A model generated the notes under the pieces. That model did no database searches and was not told the origin of the DNA. It saw only the letters and a list, made by a program, of their open reading frames with translations. DNA of 64,000 bases from Salinisphaera sp. LB1 (GTDB lineage: Bacteria > Pseudomonadota > Gammaproteobacteria > Nevskiales > Salinisphaeraceae): NCBI RefSeq assembly GCF_003177035.1, contig NZ_CP029488.1, positions 868,001 through 932,000 of the forward strand. The letters run 5' to 3'. Of this stretch, positions 25,405-35,010 are shown piece by piece. Each line of letters begins with the position of its first letter. Positions within the stretch are counted from its first letter, which is position 1. The translations under genes and the position numbers were made by a program.

Positions 25405-26706
25405 TCACGGACCCGGCGCCAGCGCGACTTCGGCCAGGGCCCGCACGGCCACCGGCAGGCACGATTCGTCGATGTCGAAAGCCGGCTGATGATGGCCGGC
25501 CGGCAGATCGGAACCGACGATCATATAGGTAGCCCATCCCCCGCGGGCCTGCACGCGCGCCATGAGCGTGGTGGCGTCCTCCGAGCCCCGCGGGCTCCGG
25601 TCGTGCGCCAGCACCTGCTCGATACCCGGCAAACCGGCGATTGTCGATGCAATCCGAGCCACCCAATCCGGGCTAGAGGCGCACTCGACAGCTCGGCCCA
25701 CACACACCACATCGGCCGTCACCCCCTGGGCGAGCGCCGCACCGTGGATGATCTGCGCGGCGCGTTCGCGCATGTAGTCGTCGATGGCGGTGGTCGCACC
25801 GCGGGTCTCGATCTCCAGCTCGGCCCGGTCGGCGATCGCATTACGCGCCGTACCGGCCCTTAAACGCCCCACATTGAGTCGCGATGCACCCGCACTGTGT
25901 GGCGCGATCGAGTGCAGGCCGGTGACCGCGAACGCGGCGGCGAGCAACGCGTTACGCCCGATCTCCGGCTGGCCGCCGGCATGTGCCGAACGACCGTCAA
26001 AACGGATGTCGAGTTTGCTCGTCGCCAGGAAACCGTCGCAGCCACACAGCACCGTGCCGCCGGGGCAGCCCAGGCCCAGATGCACGGCCACGAACCGATC
26101 CACATCGTCGACGACGCCGGCCTCGGCCAGCGCGGCGGCACCGCGCACCCCCTCTTCGGCCGGCTGGAAGATCAGCTTGACCCGGCCGACCAGCTGATCG
26201 CGCCGCTCGGCCAGCAGCGTGGCCACACCCAGGCCGATCGCGGTATGGCCATCGTGGCCGCAGGCATGCATCCAGCCGGCATGGCAGGAGGCAAAACCTT
26301 CGGCGGCCGGGCAATGAGAGGCGGCTTGCGACTCTGCGATCGGCAACGCGTCGAGATCGACCCGAATCGCCAGCGTCGGCCCCGGCCGCCCGCTGTCGAG
26401 CGTTGCCACCACACCGGTCAGCCCGCCAGCCAAACGATCCAGCCATTTCGGGCTGACACCGGATTGGCGCGCGCGCTCGAACGCCGCCGAGAGCGTGGCG
26501 TCATCCGGCAGGCCCATCCGGGCTGGCGCATCCACGACCTCGGCGCCCGCGGCCACCGTCCAACCCAGGCCATCAAGAATCGCCGCCACGGTCGCCGCGG
26601 TGCGAAATTCGCACCAGCCCGGCTCGGGATGCCGATGAAAATCCCGACGCCACGCCGTCAGCTGCGGCGTGAGCGCCTCGATGCGGGCCGCAAGGGTTGG
26701 ACTCAC
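25405..26706 (-). CDS. M20 family metallo-amidohydrolase (AbgA-like)
   Basis: A 433-residue M20D peptidase/amidohydrolase. The di-metal site is visible in VDLDALPIAE (Asp), MHACGHDGHTAIGLGVA (Cys/His cluster) and IFQPAEEGVRGAAALAEAGV (Glu pair). SAHAGGQPEIGRNALLAA marks the dimerisation-domain His. The insert DAPARMGLPDDATLSAAFER between the first strand and the Asp motif resembles AbgA, the aminobenzoyl-glutamate hydrolase subunit. It starts with GTG two bases after the stop of the upstream acetyltransferase gene. It cleaves an amide in the cytoplasm; N-acyl amino acids or acyl-glutamates are the likely substrates. Confidence 0.88.
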   Translation of the reverse strand: MSPTLAARIEALTPQLTAWRRDFHRHPEPGWCEFRTAATVAAILDGLGWTVAAGAEVVDAPARMGLPDDATLSAAFERARQSGVSPKWLDRLAGGLTGVVATLDSGRPGPTLAIRVDLDALPIAESQAASHCPAAEGFASCHAGWMHACGHDGHTAIGLGVATLLAERRDQLVGRVKLIFQPAEEGVRGAAALAEAGVVDDVDRFVAVHLGLGCPGGTVLCGCDGFLATSKLDIRFDGRSAHAGGQPEIGRNALLAAAFAVTGLHSIAPHSAGASRLNVGRLRAGTARNAIADRAELEIETRGATTAIDDYMRERAAQIIHGAALAQGVTADVVCVGRAVECASSPDWVARIASTIAGLPGIEQVLAHDRSPRGSEDATTLMARVQARGGWATYMIVGSDLPAGHHQPAFDIDESCLPVAVRALAEVALAPGP

Positions 26707-26708
26707 GA

Positions 26709-27590
26709 CTAACCAAACGCCTGGGTGGTCAGCGCGAACTGGCGAGGCGTATCGGGGGCTCCGGGGTCCGGGATCGGCAACTCACCGCGGCTCATCTGAA
26801 TAATCCGCGCCACGCAGTCGAGGCCGCGTTCGGCCAGCCATTCGGGCGCCAACCCGTCAGCCAGAATATCCATACGCACGAATCGACCGTTCGCCTGCGC
26901 CAGCAACGCATCGACCAATGCAGCCGCCTGGGCCCGGGTATGCGCGACCACCGGCCCGATCACTTCGCCCTTGCCGAATGGGCGGCGCGCGGCAAAACCG
27001 GCTACCCCACCCTGGTCATCGCGATAAACCTTGACCGCCTCAGCCGAGACCAGGGTCGTTGCGAGCACCGGACCGCGGCCGCTACCAGCATCGGCAAGCC
27101 GTTCGATCGCGTCACGATCAGCCATGGTCATATCCGCAACGCTGGGGTCACGCGACGTACTGGCGGCAGCTGCTACACCTTGATACTGGGCCACCGGATT
27201 ACGGCTCACGAAACCGAACTTTTCGTACATCGGCGCGCCCGCGTTCGTGGCCACGAGCATGGTGGGCAGATCGCCGGCCAGGGCCATCACCCGGCTCATC
27301 ATCTGCCTGCCCAGACCAAGGCCGCGATAGGCCTCGTCGATCACAATCAGCGCGATAGTCGCCAGCGCACCCTGTGCGATACATAGGCCGGTGCCAATCA
27401 GCCGACCGTCGTGCACCAGCGCGATACCCTGGCCGACGTCGAGCAGCTGGGCCCAGTCCTCGCGTCGATGCGGCCACCCGAGCGCGGCGGACAGCCGGCA
27501 GGCATCATCCAGATCGGCGACGCCAAGATCGCGCCAGACATAACGATTGTCGACGTGACGGGAATGCGAGGCCGTGTCTGAAGCGCTCAT
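26709..27590 (-). CDS. GNAT family N-acetyltransferase with C-terminal Acetyltransf_18-like domain
   Basis: A 293-residue protein from the ATG at 27590, which has a strong GGAGAAAAGG ribosome site directly upstream. An upstream extension to 27761 reads open but lacks features. Residues 10-140 form a GNAT domain with acetyl-CoA signature DEAYRGLGLGRQMMSRVMAL and ATNAGAPMYEKFGFVSR. The second half (VLATTLVSAEAVKVYRDDQG, ending GLDCVARIIQMSRGELP) resembles the domain found after many such GNATs. It forms a two-gene operon with the M20 hydrolase and is divergent from the HAD-oxidase-importer operon over 271 bp. Substrate unknown. Confidence 0.85.
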   Translation of the reverse strand: MSASDTASHSRHVDNRYVWRDLGVADLDDACRLSAALGWPHRREDWAQLLDVGQGIALVHDGRLIGTGLCIAQGALATIALIVIDEAYRGLGLGRQMMSRVMALAGDLPTMLVATNAGAPMYEKFGFVSRNPVAQYQGVAAAASTSRDPSVADMTMADRDAIERLADAGSGRGPVLATTLVSAEAVKVYRDDQGGVAGFAARRPFGKGEVIGPVVAHTRAQAAALVDALLAQANGRFVRMDILADGLAPEWLAERGLDCVARIIQMSRGELPIPDPGAPDTPRQFALTTQAFG

Positions 27591-27861
27591 CCTTTTCTCC
27601 CTGACCATGATCCAAGAGCGTGCGAACTGGCCCGATAGTCGCACTGCGCCGGGGCAATCGCCACGCGAAACAACCGGAAAAATGCAATTCGAAAGATCGC
27701 GCTGCACGGCCTGTTCCTGCAGCAGAAAATGCTGCGCGACCGCACGATATGAGCGCCACATATCGCCACACCCTGCCTAAGATTGACGACGACGCCTACA
27801 AAGCGCATCGGCGACTCAGGCTTGCCGTTATCGATATCAGACCGGCTAAAGGATCGGATTT

Positions 27862-28536
27862 ATGAGCGACATCATGCGCCCCCAATACATCACCTTCGAT
27901 TGCTACGGGACGCTGACCAATTTCCAGATGACCGGACTGGCGAAAGAACTGTTCGCCGATCGCATCCCCGAGCCCGAGCGCATGGCGCGCTTCTGTACCG
28001 ATTTCGGTGCGTATCGCTTCGACGAGGTGCTTGGCCCGTACCGGCCCTATGATCAGGTGGTCCGGCGCGCGCTCGAGCGCACATGCCACCGCTGGGGCCT
28101 GGCCTACGACGATGCCGAAGGCATGAAATTCTACGACGCCGTGCCGAGCTGGGGTCCGCATCCGGATGTCACCGAGGGGTTATCGCGTATCGCCGGCAAG
28201 ATTCCGCTGGTGATCTATTCCAACGCGGCCGAATCCCAGATCATGTCCAATGTCGAGAAACTCGGCGTGCCGTTCGCGCATGTATTCACCGCCGAGCGTT
28301 TCGGCGTCTACAAGCCCCGCCTGGCGGCGTTCGAAGCGATGATCGACACGCTTGGCTGCGCGCCGGAGGATCTGCTGCATGTGTCGTCGAGCTTTCGCTA
28401 CGATCAGTTCAGCGCCGCGCTGATCGGCATTCGCGACAAGGCATTCGTCAACCGCGGCCACGAGCCCTACACGCCCGGCTATGGCGCGACCGAGATTGCC
28501 GATATTCGCGGCCTGCCCGGGCTGGTCGGGCTCTAA
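27862..28536 (+). CDS. HAD hydrolase, haloacid dehalogenase type II-like
   Basis: A 224-residue HAD-fold hydrolase. The nucleophile is Asp13 in YITFDCYGTLTNFQ. Motif II is in IPLVIYSNAAES, the lysine in FGVYKPRLAAFEAM, and the last motif is HVSSSFRYDQFSAALIGIRD. The DCYGTL/SNA combination belongs to the type II 2-haloacid dehalogenase group, whose members often act on phosphates or unknown esters. It is the first gene of a rightward operon, with AAGGA upstream and 6 bp to the FAD oxidase. A real dehalogenase activity is not implied. Confidence 0.9.
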   Translation: MSDIMRPQYITFDCYGTLTNFQMTGLAKELFADRIPEPERMARFCTDFGAYRFDEVLGPYRPYDQVVRRALERTCHRWGLAYDDAEGMKFYDAVPSWGPHPDVTEGLSRIAGKIPLVIYSNAAESQIMSNVEKLGVPFAHVFTAERFGVYKPRLAAFEAMIDTLGCAPEDLLHVSSSFRYDQFSAALIGIRDKAFVNRGHEPYTPGYGATEIADIRGLPGLVGL

Positions 28537-28542
28537 TCCGCG

Positions 28543-29817
28543 ATGAACTTCACGCCCTACTGGCTGGACACTGCCCCGGCGTTCCGGAGTGCCGCCGCCG
28601 GCGACGTCGAAGGACATTACGATGTCGCCGTGATCGGCGCCGGGCTGACCGGGCTGTCTGCAGCGATCCGGGCCGCGCGCGACGGCGCCAGTGTCCTGGT
28701 GCTGGAAGCCGGCCGCGTGGCCGGCGAAGCCTCCGGGCGCAACGGCGGGCAATGCAATACGGGTTTGGCCGCCGATTACGCCGGCCTGGTCGAGCGCTTC
28801 GGTACGACCGCGGCACGCCGTCTGCATGACGCCTACACCGCGGCCGTAACCGATGTGGAACATCTGGTCTCGGATGAGGCCATCGACTGCGACTTCCGGC
28901 GCTGCGGCAAGCTCAAGCTTGCCGCCAAGCCAGCGCATTTCCGGAGCCTGGCCGCGGCGCATACGCTCATGAACGATGCGTTCGGAGCGCACACTACCCT
29001 GTTCGACGCCAGCGGGATCCGCGACGAGATCGGCAGCGACACCTTTCATGGCGGACTGCTCATGCCAGACGCCGCCCAACTCCATGTTGGCCGCTTCGGT
29101 ATCGGTCTGGCCGAGGCTGCGGCCCGCCGCGGCGCGACGATCCACGAACACACGCCGCTGACCGGAATCGACAAAAACGGTACCCGGCATCGGCTCGCCA
29201 CGCCGCGCGGCAACGCCAGCGCGGATCAGGTCATCATGGCCACCGGGGCATCGCGCCACGGCCCGCTCGGCTGGTATCGGCGCCGTATTGTACCGGTCGG
29301 CAGTTTCATCGTGGTCACCGAGGTGCTGGGGCGGGAAACGCTCGACCGGCTACTCAAGAAACGTCGCAACTACGTGACCAGCCGTCTGATCGGCCATTAC
29401 TTCCGGGCCACGACCGACGATCGACTGCTGTTTGGCGGCCGGGCCCGTTTTTCGATGTCCGGCGGTCGCGCCGACGAGAAAGCCGGCGCTATTCTCAAGC
29501 ATGGCATACGGACGACGTTCCCCGAGCTTGAGGCGGTCGGTATCGATTACTGCTGGGGCGGACTGGTGGACATGACGCGTGACCGTCTACCGCGCGCCGG
29601 CCGGCACGACGGCATCCATTACGCCATGGGCTATAGCGGCCATGGCGTACAGATGGCGGTTTATATGGGCGGCGTACTCGCCGACCGTATTGCCGGGCGC
29701 GCGGATCGCAATCCGTTTCGCGAGCTCGCCTGGCCGGCGATCCCCGGCCATTTCGGAACACCATGGTTTTTGCCGGCGGTGGGGGCCTGGTACCGGCTCA
29801 AGGATCGATTCCAATAA
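28543..29817 (+). CDS. FAD-dependent oxidoreductase (DAO family, PuuB/OrdL-like)
   Basis: A 424-residue DAO-family flavoprotein. It starts NFTPYWLDTAPAF; the FAD motif is DVAVIGAGLTGLSAAIRAAR, then VLVLEAGRVAGEASGRNGGQ. This ASGRNGGQ-type sequence is typical of gamma-glutamylputrescine oxidase and other OrdL-like enzymes. A closing flavin loop IHYAMGYSGHGVQMAVYMGG is near the C-terminus. It oxidises an amine or N-substituted amino acid. It sits between a HAD hydrolase and a peptide-type ABC importer, so its substrate is probably brought in by that importer. It is distinct from the PuuB-like gene at 21066. Confidence 0.9.
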   Translation: MNFTPYWLDTAPAFRSAAAGDVEGHYDVAVIGAGLTGLSAAIRAARDGASVLVLEAGRVAGEASGRNGGQCNTGLAADYAGLVERFGTTAARRLHDAYTAAVTDVEHLVSDEAIDCDFRRCGKLKLAAKPAHFRSLAAAHTLMNDAFGAHTTLFDASGIRDEIGSDTFHGGLLMPDAAQLHVGRFGIGLAEAAARRGATIHEHTPLTGIDKNGTRHRLATPRGNASADQVIMATGASRHGPLGWYRRRIVPVGSFIVVTEVLGRETLDRLLKKRRNYVTSRLIGHYFRATTDDRLLFGGRARFSMSGGRADEKAGAILKHGIRTTFPELEAVGIDYCWGGLVDMTRDRLPRAGRHDGIHYAMGYSGHGVQMAVYMGGVLADRIAGRADRNPFRELAWPAIPGHFGTPWFLPAVGAWYRLKDRFQ

Positions 29818-29869
29818 CGCGCCATGATCGAACGAGACCTCAGGCGCAGATTTCCAAGAGGGCAAGAGT

Positions 29870-31483
29870 ATGAATGACGACGACCAGAATCCGGTTTCGG
29901 AACAACAGCTCTACGACCGGCTGACCCGCGGCACCAGCCGCCGTGAAGCGCTCAAGACCCTGGCCGCGGCCGGCTTTTTCGCCGCCGGCGGCGCGAGTCT
30001 GGTACTCGGGCCCAAGGCGCGCGCGGCGTCCAACCAGCCCAAATACGGCGGGCATATCCGGGTGGCGCTTTCATCCAGCTCCACCAAGGACACGCTGGAC
30101 CCGGCCAAGGGCGCCACCGCGATCGACTATTGTCGCGACTTCATGTTCTACAGCGGTCTGACCGAATACGACTCGCATCTGCAGCCCCAGCCGGCGCTGG
30201 CCGAATCGTTCCAAACGCCGGACCGGGGCAAGACCTGGGTCTTCAAGCTGCAGCGCGGCGTGACGTTCCATAACGGCAAGGCGCTGGCACCGGACGATGT
30301 CGTGTTTTCGATCATGCGGCACAAAGATCCCGCGACGGGCTCGAAGATCAAGCCGCTGGCCGACCAGATCGACAAGGTGACCGCCTCCGGCGATCACGAG
30401 GTCACGGTCACGCTGACCACCCCGAACGTGGATTTTCCGGCGATCACCGCGATCTCCCACATGCTGATCGTGCCCCACGGCACCACGGATTTTTCCCAGG
30501 GCATCGGCACCGGCCCTTTTACATGCGCCGAGTTCAAGCCGGGCGTACGTTCGGTGGCGCACCGCTATGCCGGCTACTGGAAACCCGGGAAACCCTATCT
30601 GGATACGATCGAGACCGTCGGCATCGGCGACAAGTCATCGCGCATCAATGCCCTGATGTCGAACGGCGTCCAGATGATCAACGATGTCGATCCCCATGCC
30701 GCCGAGCGCATCAAGAACGCGTCGAACACCCGGCTTTCGGCCGTCAACTCGGGCAATTACAGCGATCTGATCATGCGTCTGGACATGGAGCCCGGCAAGC
30801 GCCCGGCGTTCGTCGAGGGCATGAAGTACCTGCTCGATCGCGACCGTATGAAGCAGATCATTTACAGCGGCTATGCCGATATCGCCAACGATCAACCCCT
30901 GCCCCCGACCAACCCGTACTATTTCGACGGCCTACCGCAGCGCACATACGATCCGGATCGCGCGCGATCGTTGTTCAAGAAGGCCGGTGTGACGGGCGCC
31001 AAGTTGCAGGTCGTCGCTTCGCAGGCAGCCAACGGCTCGGTAGAGATGGCGACATTTCTGCAACAGGCGGCGGACCGAGCCGGGCTCAAAATGCAGATCA
31101 AACGCGCGCCCGCCGAAGGCTATTGGTCGAACTATTGGGCCAAGCAGCCGATTACGTTCGGCAACATCAATCCGCGTCCGACGGCCAATATCCTGTTCAG
31201 CCAATTCTTTACCTCGAGCGCGCCGTGGAATGAATCGCACTGGCACGATCCGAAGTTCGATCAGCTCGTGACCGCGGCCCGCCAGGAGACGGACAAGACC
31301 AAGCGCCAGCAGATGTATGCCGACATGCAGCGCATGATCCACCAGTCCAGCGGCATCGGCATTCCGCTGTTCATCACCGACCTGACCGGCTATAGCAGCC
31401 AACTCGGCGGCATGGATCACAAGATCCCCCTCGGCGCGATGCTGGGCCATCGCTTTGCCGAATACGTCTGGTGGAAAGGATGA
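29870..31483 (+). CDS. ABC transporter substrate-binding protein, peptide/opine family 5 (OppA/DppA-like)
   Basis: A 537-residue family 5 binding protein. Residues 19-50 look like a Tat signal (TSRREALKTLAAAGFFAAGG ... ARAASNQ), so it is probably exported folded. The mature protein opens with PKYGGHIRVALS and has the family stretch VFKLQRGVTFHNGKALAPDD, VVFSIMRH, followed by the C-terminal lobe with KYLLDRDRMKQIIYSGYADI. It captures the substrate in the periplasm for the following permeases and ATPase. A good GGGCAAGAG ribosome site precedes the ATG. The ligand could be a dipeptide, opine or amine conjugate. Confidence 0.92.
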   Translation: MNDDDQNPVSEQQLYDRLTRGTSRREALKTLAAAGFFAAGGASLVLGPKARAASNQPKYGGHIRVALSSSSTKDTLDPAKGATAIDYCRDFMFYSGLTEYDSHLQPQPALAESFQTPDRGKTWVFKLQRGVTFHNGKALAPDDVVFSIMRHKDPATGSKIKPLADQIDKVTASGDHEVTVTLTTPNVDFPAITAISHMLIVPHGTTDFSQGIGTGPFTCAEFKPGVRSVAHRYAGYWKPGKPYLDTIETVGIGDKSSRINALMSNGVQMINDVDPHAAERIKNASNTRLSAVNSGNYSDLIMRLDMEPGKRPAFVEGMKYLLDRDRMKQIIYSGYADIANDQPLPPTNPYYFDGLPQRTYDPDRARSLFKKAGVTGAKLQVVASQAANGSVEMATFLQQAADRAGLKMQIKRAPAEGYWSNYWAKQPITFGNINPRPTANILFSQFFTSSAPWNESHWHDPKFDQLVTAARQETDKTKRQQMYADMQRMIHQSSGIGIPLFITDLTGYSSQLGGMDHKIPLGAMLGHRFAEYVWWKG

Positions 31484-31519
31484 GATCGATCGCGCCCGAG
31501 CACTGGCATCGGGTATGCC

Positions 31520-32476
31520 ATGCATAGTCCGGTATTGCGACTGATCGTTCGCCAGCTGGTTTCGGCCCTGGTGACCCTGCTGCTGGTCTCGTTGATCATC
31601 TTCGCGATCACGTCGCTGTTACCCGGCGATACGGCGAAGCTGATCCTCGGCCAGTTCGCAACCCCGGATCAGGTCGCCGCTCTGCGCACCAAGCTCGGTC
31701 TCGATCAGCCGGCGCCGCTGCGCTATCTACACTGGCTGGGCGGGCTTCTGACCGGCCATCTGGGTACGTCGGCGGCCAACGATATGCCGGTGGCCACACT
31801 CATCGCCCAGCGCTTGCCGGCATCGTTACTGTTAGCAGCGGTCACCACGGCCGTATCGGTGCCGATCGCACTAGCCAGCGGCATTCTGTCGGCGATGTAT
31901 CGCGGCCGATTCGCCGACACCGCACTCAATGTGGTGACACTGGCCATGGTGGCGGTGCCCGATTTTCTGGTCGCGATCCTGTTGATTCTGTTGTTCGCGG
32001 TCGAACTCGGCTGGCTTCCGGCGTTGTCGTATACCTCGACCATTCACAGCGTGGCCGATTTCTTCGAAGTCTATGCGATGCCGGTGGCCACACTGTGTGC
32101 AGTGCTGGTCGCCCAAATGGCACGCATGACGCGCATCGCACTGATCAACGAACTGGACAGCCCGTACATGGAAATGGCGCGGCTCAAGGGCGTTGGGCCG
32201 GTACGTTGTGTGCTGGTGCATGCCCTGCCCAATGCCGTGGGGCCCATCGCCAACGCGGTCGCGCTCAGCCTGTCGTATCTGATTGGCGGCATCGTGATCG
32301 TGGAGACGATCTTCAACTATCCCGGCGTGGCCAGTCTGATGGTCGATGCGGTATCGAACCAGGATCTGCCGTTGGTTCAGGCCTGCGCGATGCTGTTCTG
32401 CGCCTTTTACCTGTTGCTGATCCTGCTGGCCGAGTTGGCCGCGATCCTGTCCAACCCCAAGTTGAGGTCGAAATGA
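31520..32476 (+). CDS. ABC transporter permease, DppB-like
   Basis: A 318-residue inner-membrane permease of the DppB/OppB type. The N-terminal helix (LIVRQLVSALVTLLLVSLII) is followed by the conserved LLPGDTAKLILG...TPDQVAALRTKLGLDQP region. About five more helices follow, and the EAA-type loop is ELDSPYMEMARLKGVGPVR. The end FNYPGVASLMVDAVSNQDLP is also typical. It pairs with the next permease, whose ATG overlaps this stop codon (ATGA). Confidence 0.93.
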   Translation: MHSPVLRLIVRQLVSALVTLLLVSLIIFAITSLLPGDTAKLILGQFATPDQVAALRTKLGLDQPAPLRYLHWLGGLLTGHLGTSAANDMPVATLIAQRLPASLLLAAVTTAVSVPIALASGILSAMYRGRFADTALNVVTLAMVAVPDFLVAILLILLFAVELGWLPALSYTSTIHSVADFFEVYAMPVATLCAVLVAQMARMTRIALINELDSPYMEMARLKGVGPVRCVLVHALPNAVGPIANAVALSLSYLIGGIVIVETIFNYPGVASLMVDAVSNQDLPLVQACAMLFCAFYLLLILLAELAAILSNPKLRSK

Positions 32477-33330
32477 GCGCATCGGAAATCCAGCCGAGCG
32501 CGCCGGCTCCGCCCAGCCGCCGGGCACGCCTGGCCCAGGCCCCGGCCACGCTGTGGATCGGCCTGGTGCTATTCGGCAGCTGGATATTCATCGCGATCTT
32601 CGGCACCTGGCTGGCCCCGCACGGCATGGGCGACATGGTCTCCGGCCAAGTGTTCGCCGGGCCCAGCAGCCAGTTTCCCCTGGGGACGGATCATCTCGGG
32701 CGCGACGTATTGAGCCGCATTCTGATCGCGACACGCTACACCGTCGGCATGGCGCTGGCCGCAGCCGTGCTGTCCAGTGCGATCGGCGCCGCCTTCGGAA
32801 TGATCGTGGCCCTGTCCCCGCGGTTTGTCGATCTGGGCGTCAGTCAGTTGATGGACGCGCTGATTTCGATTCCCAGCAAGATGATGGCGCTGCTGGTCGT
32901 CGCAGTCTTCGGCTCATCGATCCCACTGCTCATCGTGGCGGCCGTGGCCAGCTACGCGCCGGGCGCTTATCGCATCGCTCGCAGTCTGGCCCTGAATCAC
33001 GCGCAGATGGAATACGTGGCCGTTGCCCGTTGTCGAGGTGAACGCCGCGCCTATATCGCCATAGTCGAGCTGTTACCCAATATCTTCGGGCCCGTGCTGA
33101 CCGACATGGGCATGCGATTCGTATTCATCGTCTTGCTGCTCAGTGCGATGAGCTTCCTCGGACTCGGCGTACAACCGCCGATGGCCGATCTCGGTTCGAT
33201 GGTGCGCGAGAACATCAGCGGCCTCAATCAGGGGGCGCTAGCGGTGATCGCCCCTGCGGTGGCGATCGGGATGCTCACGGTTGGCGCCAACCTGCTCATC
33301 GACAGCATTTCGAGTCGCCGCAATGGATGA
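32473..33330 (+). CDS. ABC transporter permease, DppC-like
   Basis: A 285-residue permease of the DppC/OppC type. The N-terminus has a cytoplasmic leader and one helix (WIGLVLFGSWIFIAIFGTWL). The family motif FPLGTDHLGRDVLSRILIAT lies at about residues 68-87. The EAA loop is near VAVARCRGERRAYIA, and the end FLGLGVQPPMADLGSMVREN is characteristic. Its end overlaps the start of the ATPase gene by 8 bases. Confidence 0.93.
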   Translation: MSASEIQPSAPAPPSRRARLAQAPATLWIGLVLFGSWIFIAIFGTWLAPHGMGDMVSGQVFAGPSSQFPLGTDHLGRDVLSRILIATRYTVGMALAAAVLSSAIGAAFGMIVALSPRFVDLGVSQLMDALISIPSKMMALLVVAVFGSSIPLLIVAAVASYAPGAYRIARSLALNHAQMEYVAVARCRGERRAYIAIVELLPNIFGPVLTDMGMRFVFIVLLLSAMSFLGLGVQPPMADLGSMVRENISGLNQGALAVIAPAVAIGMLTVGANLLIDSISSRRNG

Positions 33331-34990
33331 TGCCGCACAGACGCCCGCCCTGGGCCAGCCGCTGACCGTTTCCGGCCTGCGCGTGGTCGCCCGGCCCGAG
33401 CCGGCCGCCGACGAGATCACGATCGTGGATGATATCGGTTTTGCGCTAGCGCCCGGCGAAGTACTCGCTCTGATTGGCGAAACCGGCTCGGGCAAGAGCA
33501 CGATCGCCCTGGCGCTGATGGGTCATGCCCGATGCGGCTGCCGGATCGTCGCCGGCCGCATCGAACTCGGCGGCGTATCGATCCTGGAACAGTCGCCACG
33601 CACGCTGCGGCGTCTGCGCGGCGACCGTATCGCCTATATCGCCCAGAGCGCCGCGGCATCATTCAACCCTTCCAAGACGTTGATGTCGCAGGTCATCGAA
33701 GGCGTGGTCATTCACGGACTGATGTCTCGCCGGAAGGCGCGTGTCAAGGCACGCGCGCTGTTCCAGGAATTGGCGCTGCCCGATCCCGAGCATATCGGCG
33801 AGCGCTATCCGCACGAGGTGTCCGGCGGCCAGCTGCAACGGGTCATGGCCGCGATGGCTTTGATCAGCGACCCGGCGCTGATCATTCTCGATGAGCCCAC
33901 GACCGCGCTGGATGTGACCACTCAGATCGAAGTACTGCAGACCTTCAAGCGGGTGGTACGCGAGCGCGGCGCGACCGCGGTCTATGTCTCGCACGATCTG
34001 GCGGTGGTGGCTCAAGTGGCCGACCATGTTCTGGTGCTCAACGATGGGCGGCAGCGAGAACTCAACGACATCCATTCCATTCTCGAACACCCAGCCGACG
34101 ACTACACCCGACACCTGCTGAGCGCAGCGCAGCCACCGGATGCCACTAATCCATTGCACCGCGCATCGCAGCAGGAACTGCTGCGGGTTGATCATCTGCA
34201 CGTCGGCTACGGCCACGCGGATGCCAGCGGCACTCCGAAGCACCCCGTGCTCCTGGATATCAATTTTCGTATCGACCAGGGGCAGGCGCTGGGTGTAATC
34301 GGCGAATCAGGCTCGGGAAAATCCACCCTCGCACAGTCGATCGCCGGCCTGGTGCCGGCCTATCAGGGCGGCGTGACCTTCAATACGCGCGAGCTGCCGT
34401 CGAACCTCGCCGAGCGCAGCGAATCGCAATTTCAAGGCGTACAGATCGTTTTCCAGAGTGCGGACAACGCGCTCAATGCCGCGCACAGCGTGCGCCGCAT
34501 CCTCACCCGACCACTCAAGCGCCACTTCCATTACTCGCGGGCACAACGCGAGACCCGCGTGCGCGAATTGCTGGACCTGGTCAAACTACCGGCACGCGTG
34601 CTCGACAGCCGTCCCGGCGCCCTTTCCGGGGGTCAGAAACAGCGTGTGAATCTGGCGCGGGCGCTAGCCGCCGAACCGTCGCTGGTGATCTGCGACGAAG
34701 TCACTTCAGCGCTGGACACCGTCGTCGGTGAAGCGATTCTCGATCTGCTGGTCGAACTGCGCCGCAAACTCGGCCTGTCGTACCTGTTCATCAGCCACGA
34801 CATCTCGACGGTACGCCGGGTCTGTGACGATATTCTCGTGCTCCATCAAGGTCATCCGGTCGAACAAGGGCCCTGCCAGCAAGTCATCGACGATCCCCGG
34901 CAGCCCTATACCCGGGTGCTGATCAATTCGATTCCCCAGCTTCGCACCGACTGGCTGGATACCCATGGCAAGCTCGCCGAGCATTGCTGA
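33323..34990 (+). CDS. ABC transporter ATPase with two fused nucleotide-binding domains (DppDF type)
   Basis: A 555-residue fusion of two ATPase domains, as in GsiA-like proteins. First domain: Walker A GETGSGKST, signature VSGGQLQRV, Walker B LIILDEPTTALD, plus the YTRHLL C-terminal element of peptide importers. Second domain: Walker A GESGSGKSTL, signature LSGGQKQRV and Walker B LVICDEVTSALD, then VEQGPCQQVIDDPRQPYTRV. It energises the two permeases. The start at 33323 (MDDAAQTP) overlaps the upstream stop. It closes the HAD-oxidase-importer operon. Confidence 0.93.
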   Translation: MDDAAQTPALGQPLTVSGLRVVARPEPAADEITIVDDIGFALAPGEVLALIGETGSGKSTIALALMGHARCGCRIVAGRIELGGVSILEQSPRTLRRLRGDRIAYIAQSAAASFNPSKTLMSQVIEGVVIHGLMSRRKARVKARALFQELALPDPEHIGERYPHEVSGGQLQRVMAAMALISDPALIILDEPTTALDVTTQIEVLQTFKRVVRERGATAVYVSHDLAVVAQVADHVLVLNDGRQRELNDIHSILEHPADDYTRHLLSAAQPPDATNPLHRASQQELLRVDHLHVGYGHADASGTPKHPVLLDINFRIDQGQALGVIGESGSGKSTLAQSIAGLVPAYQGGVTFNTRELPSNLAERSESQFQGVQIVFQSADNALNAAHSVRRILTRPLKRHFHYSRAQRETRVRELLDLVKLPARVLDSRPGALSGGQKQRVNLARALAAEPSLVICDEVTSALDTVVGEAILDLLVELRRKLGLSYLFISHDISTVRRVCDDILVLHQGHPVEQGPCQQVIDDPRQPYTRVLINSIPQLRTDWLDTHGKLAEHC

Positions 34991-35010
34991 CGCCCGGGTG
35001 ACGATGCCAT

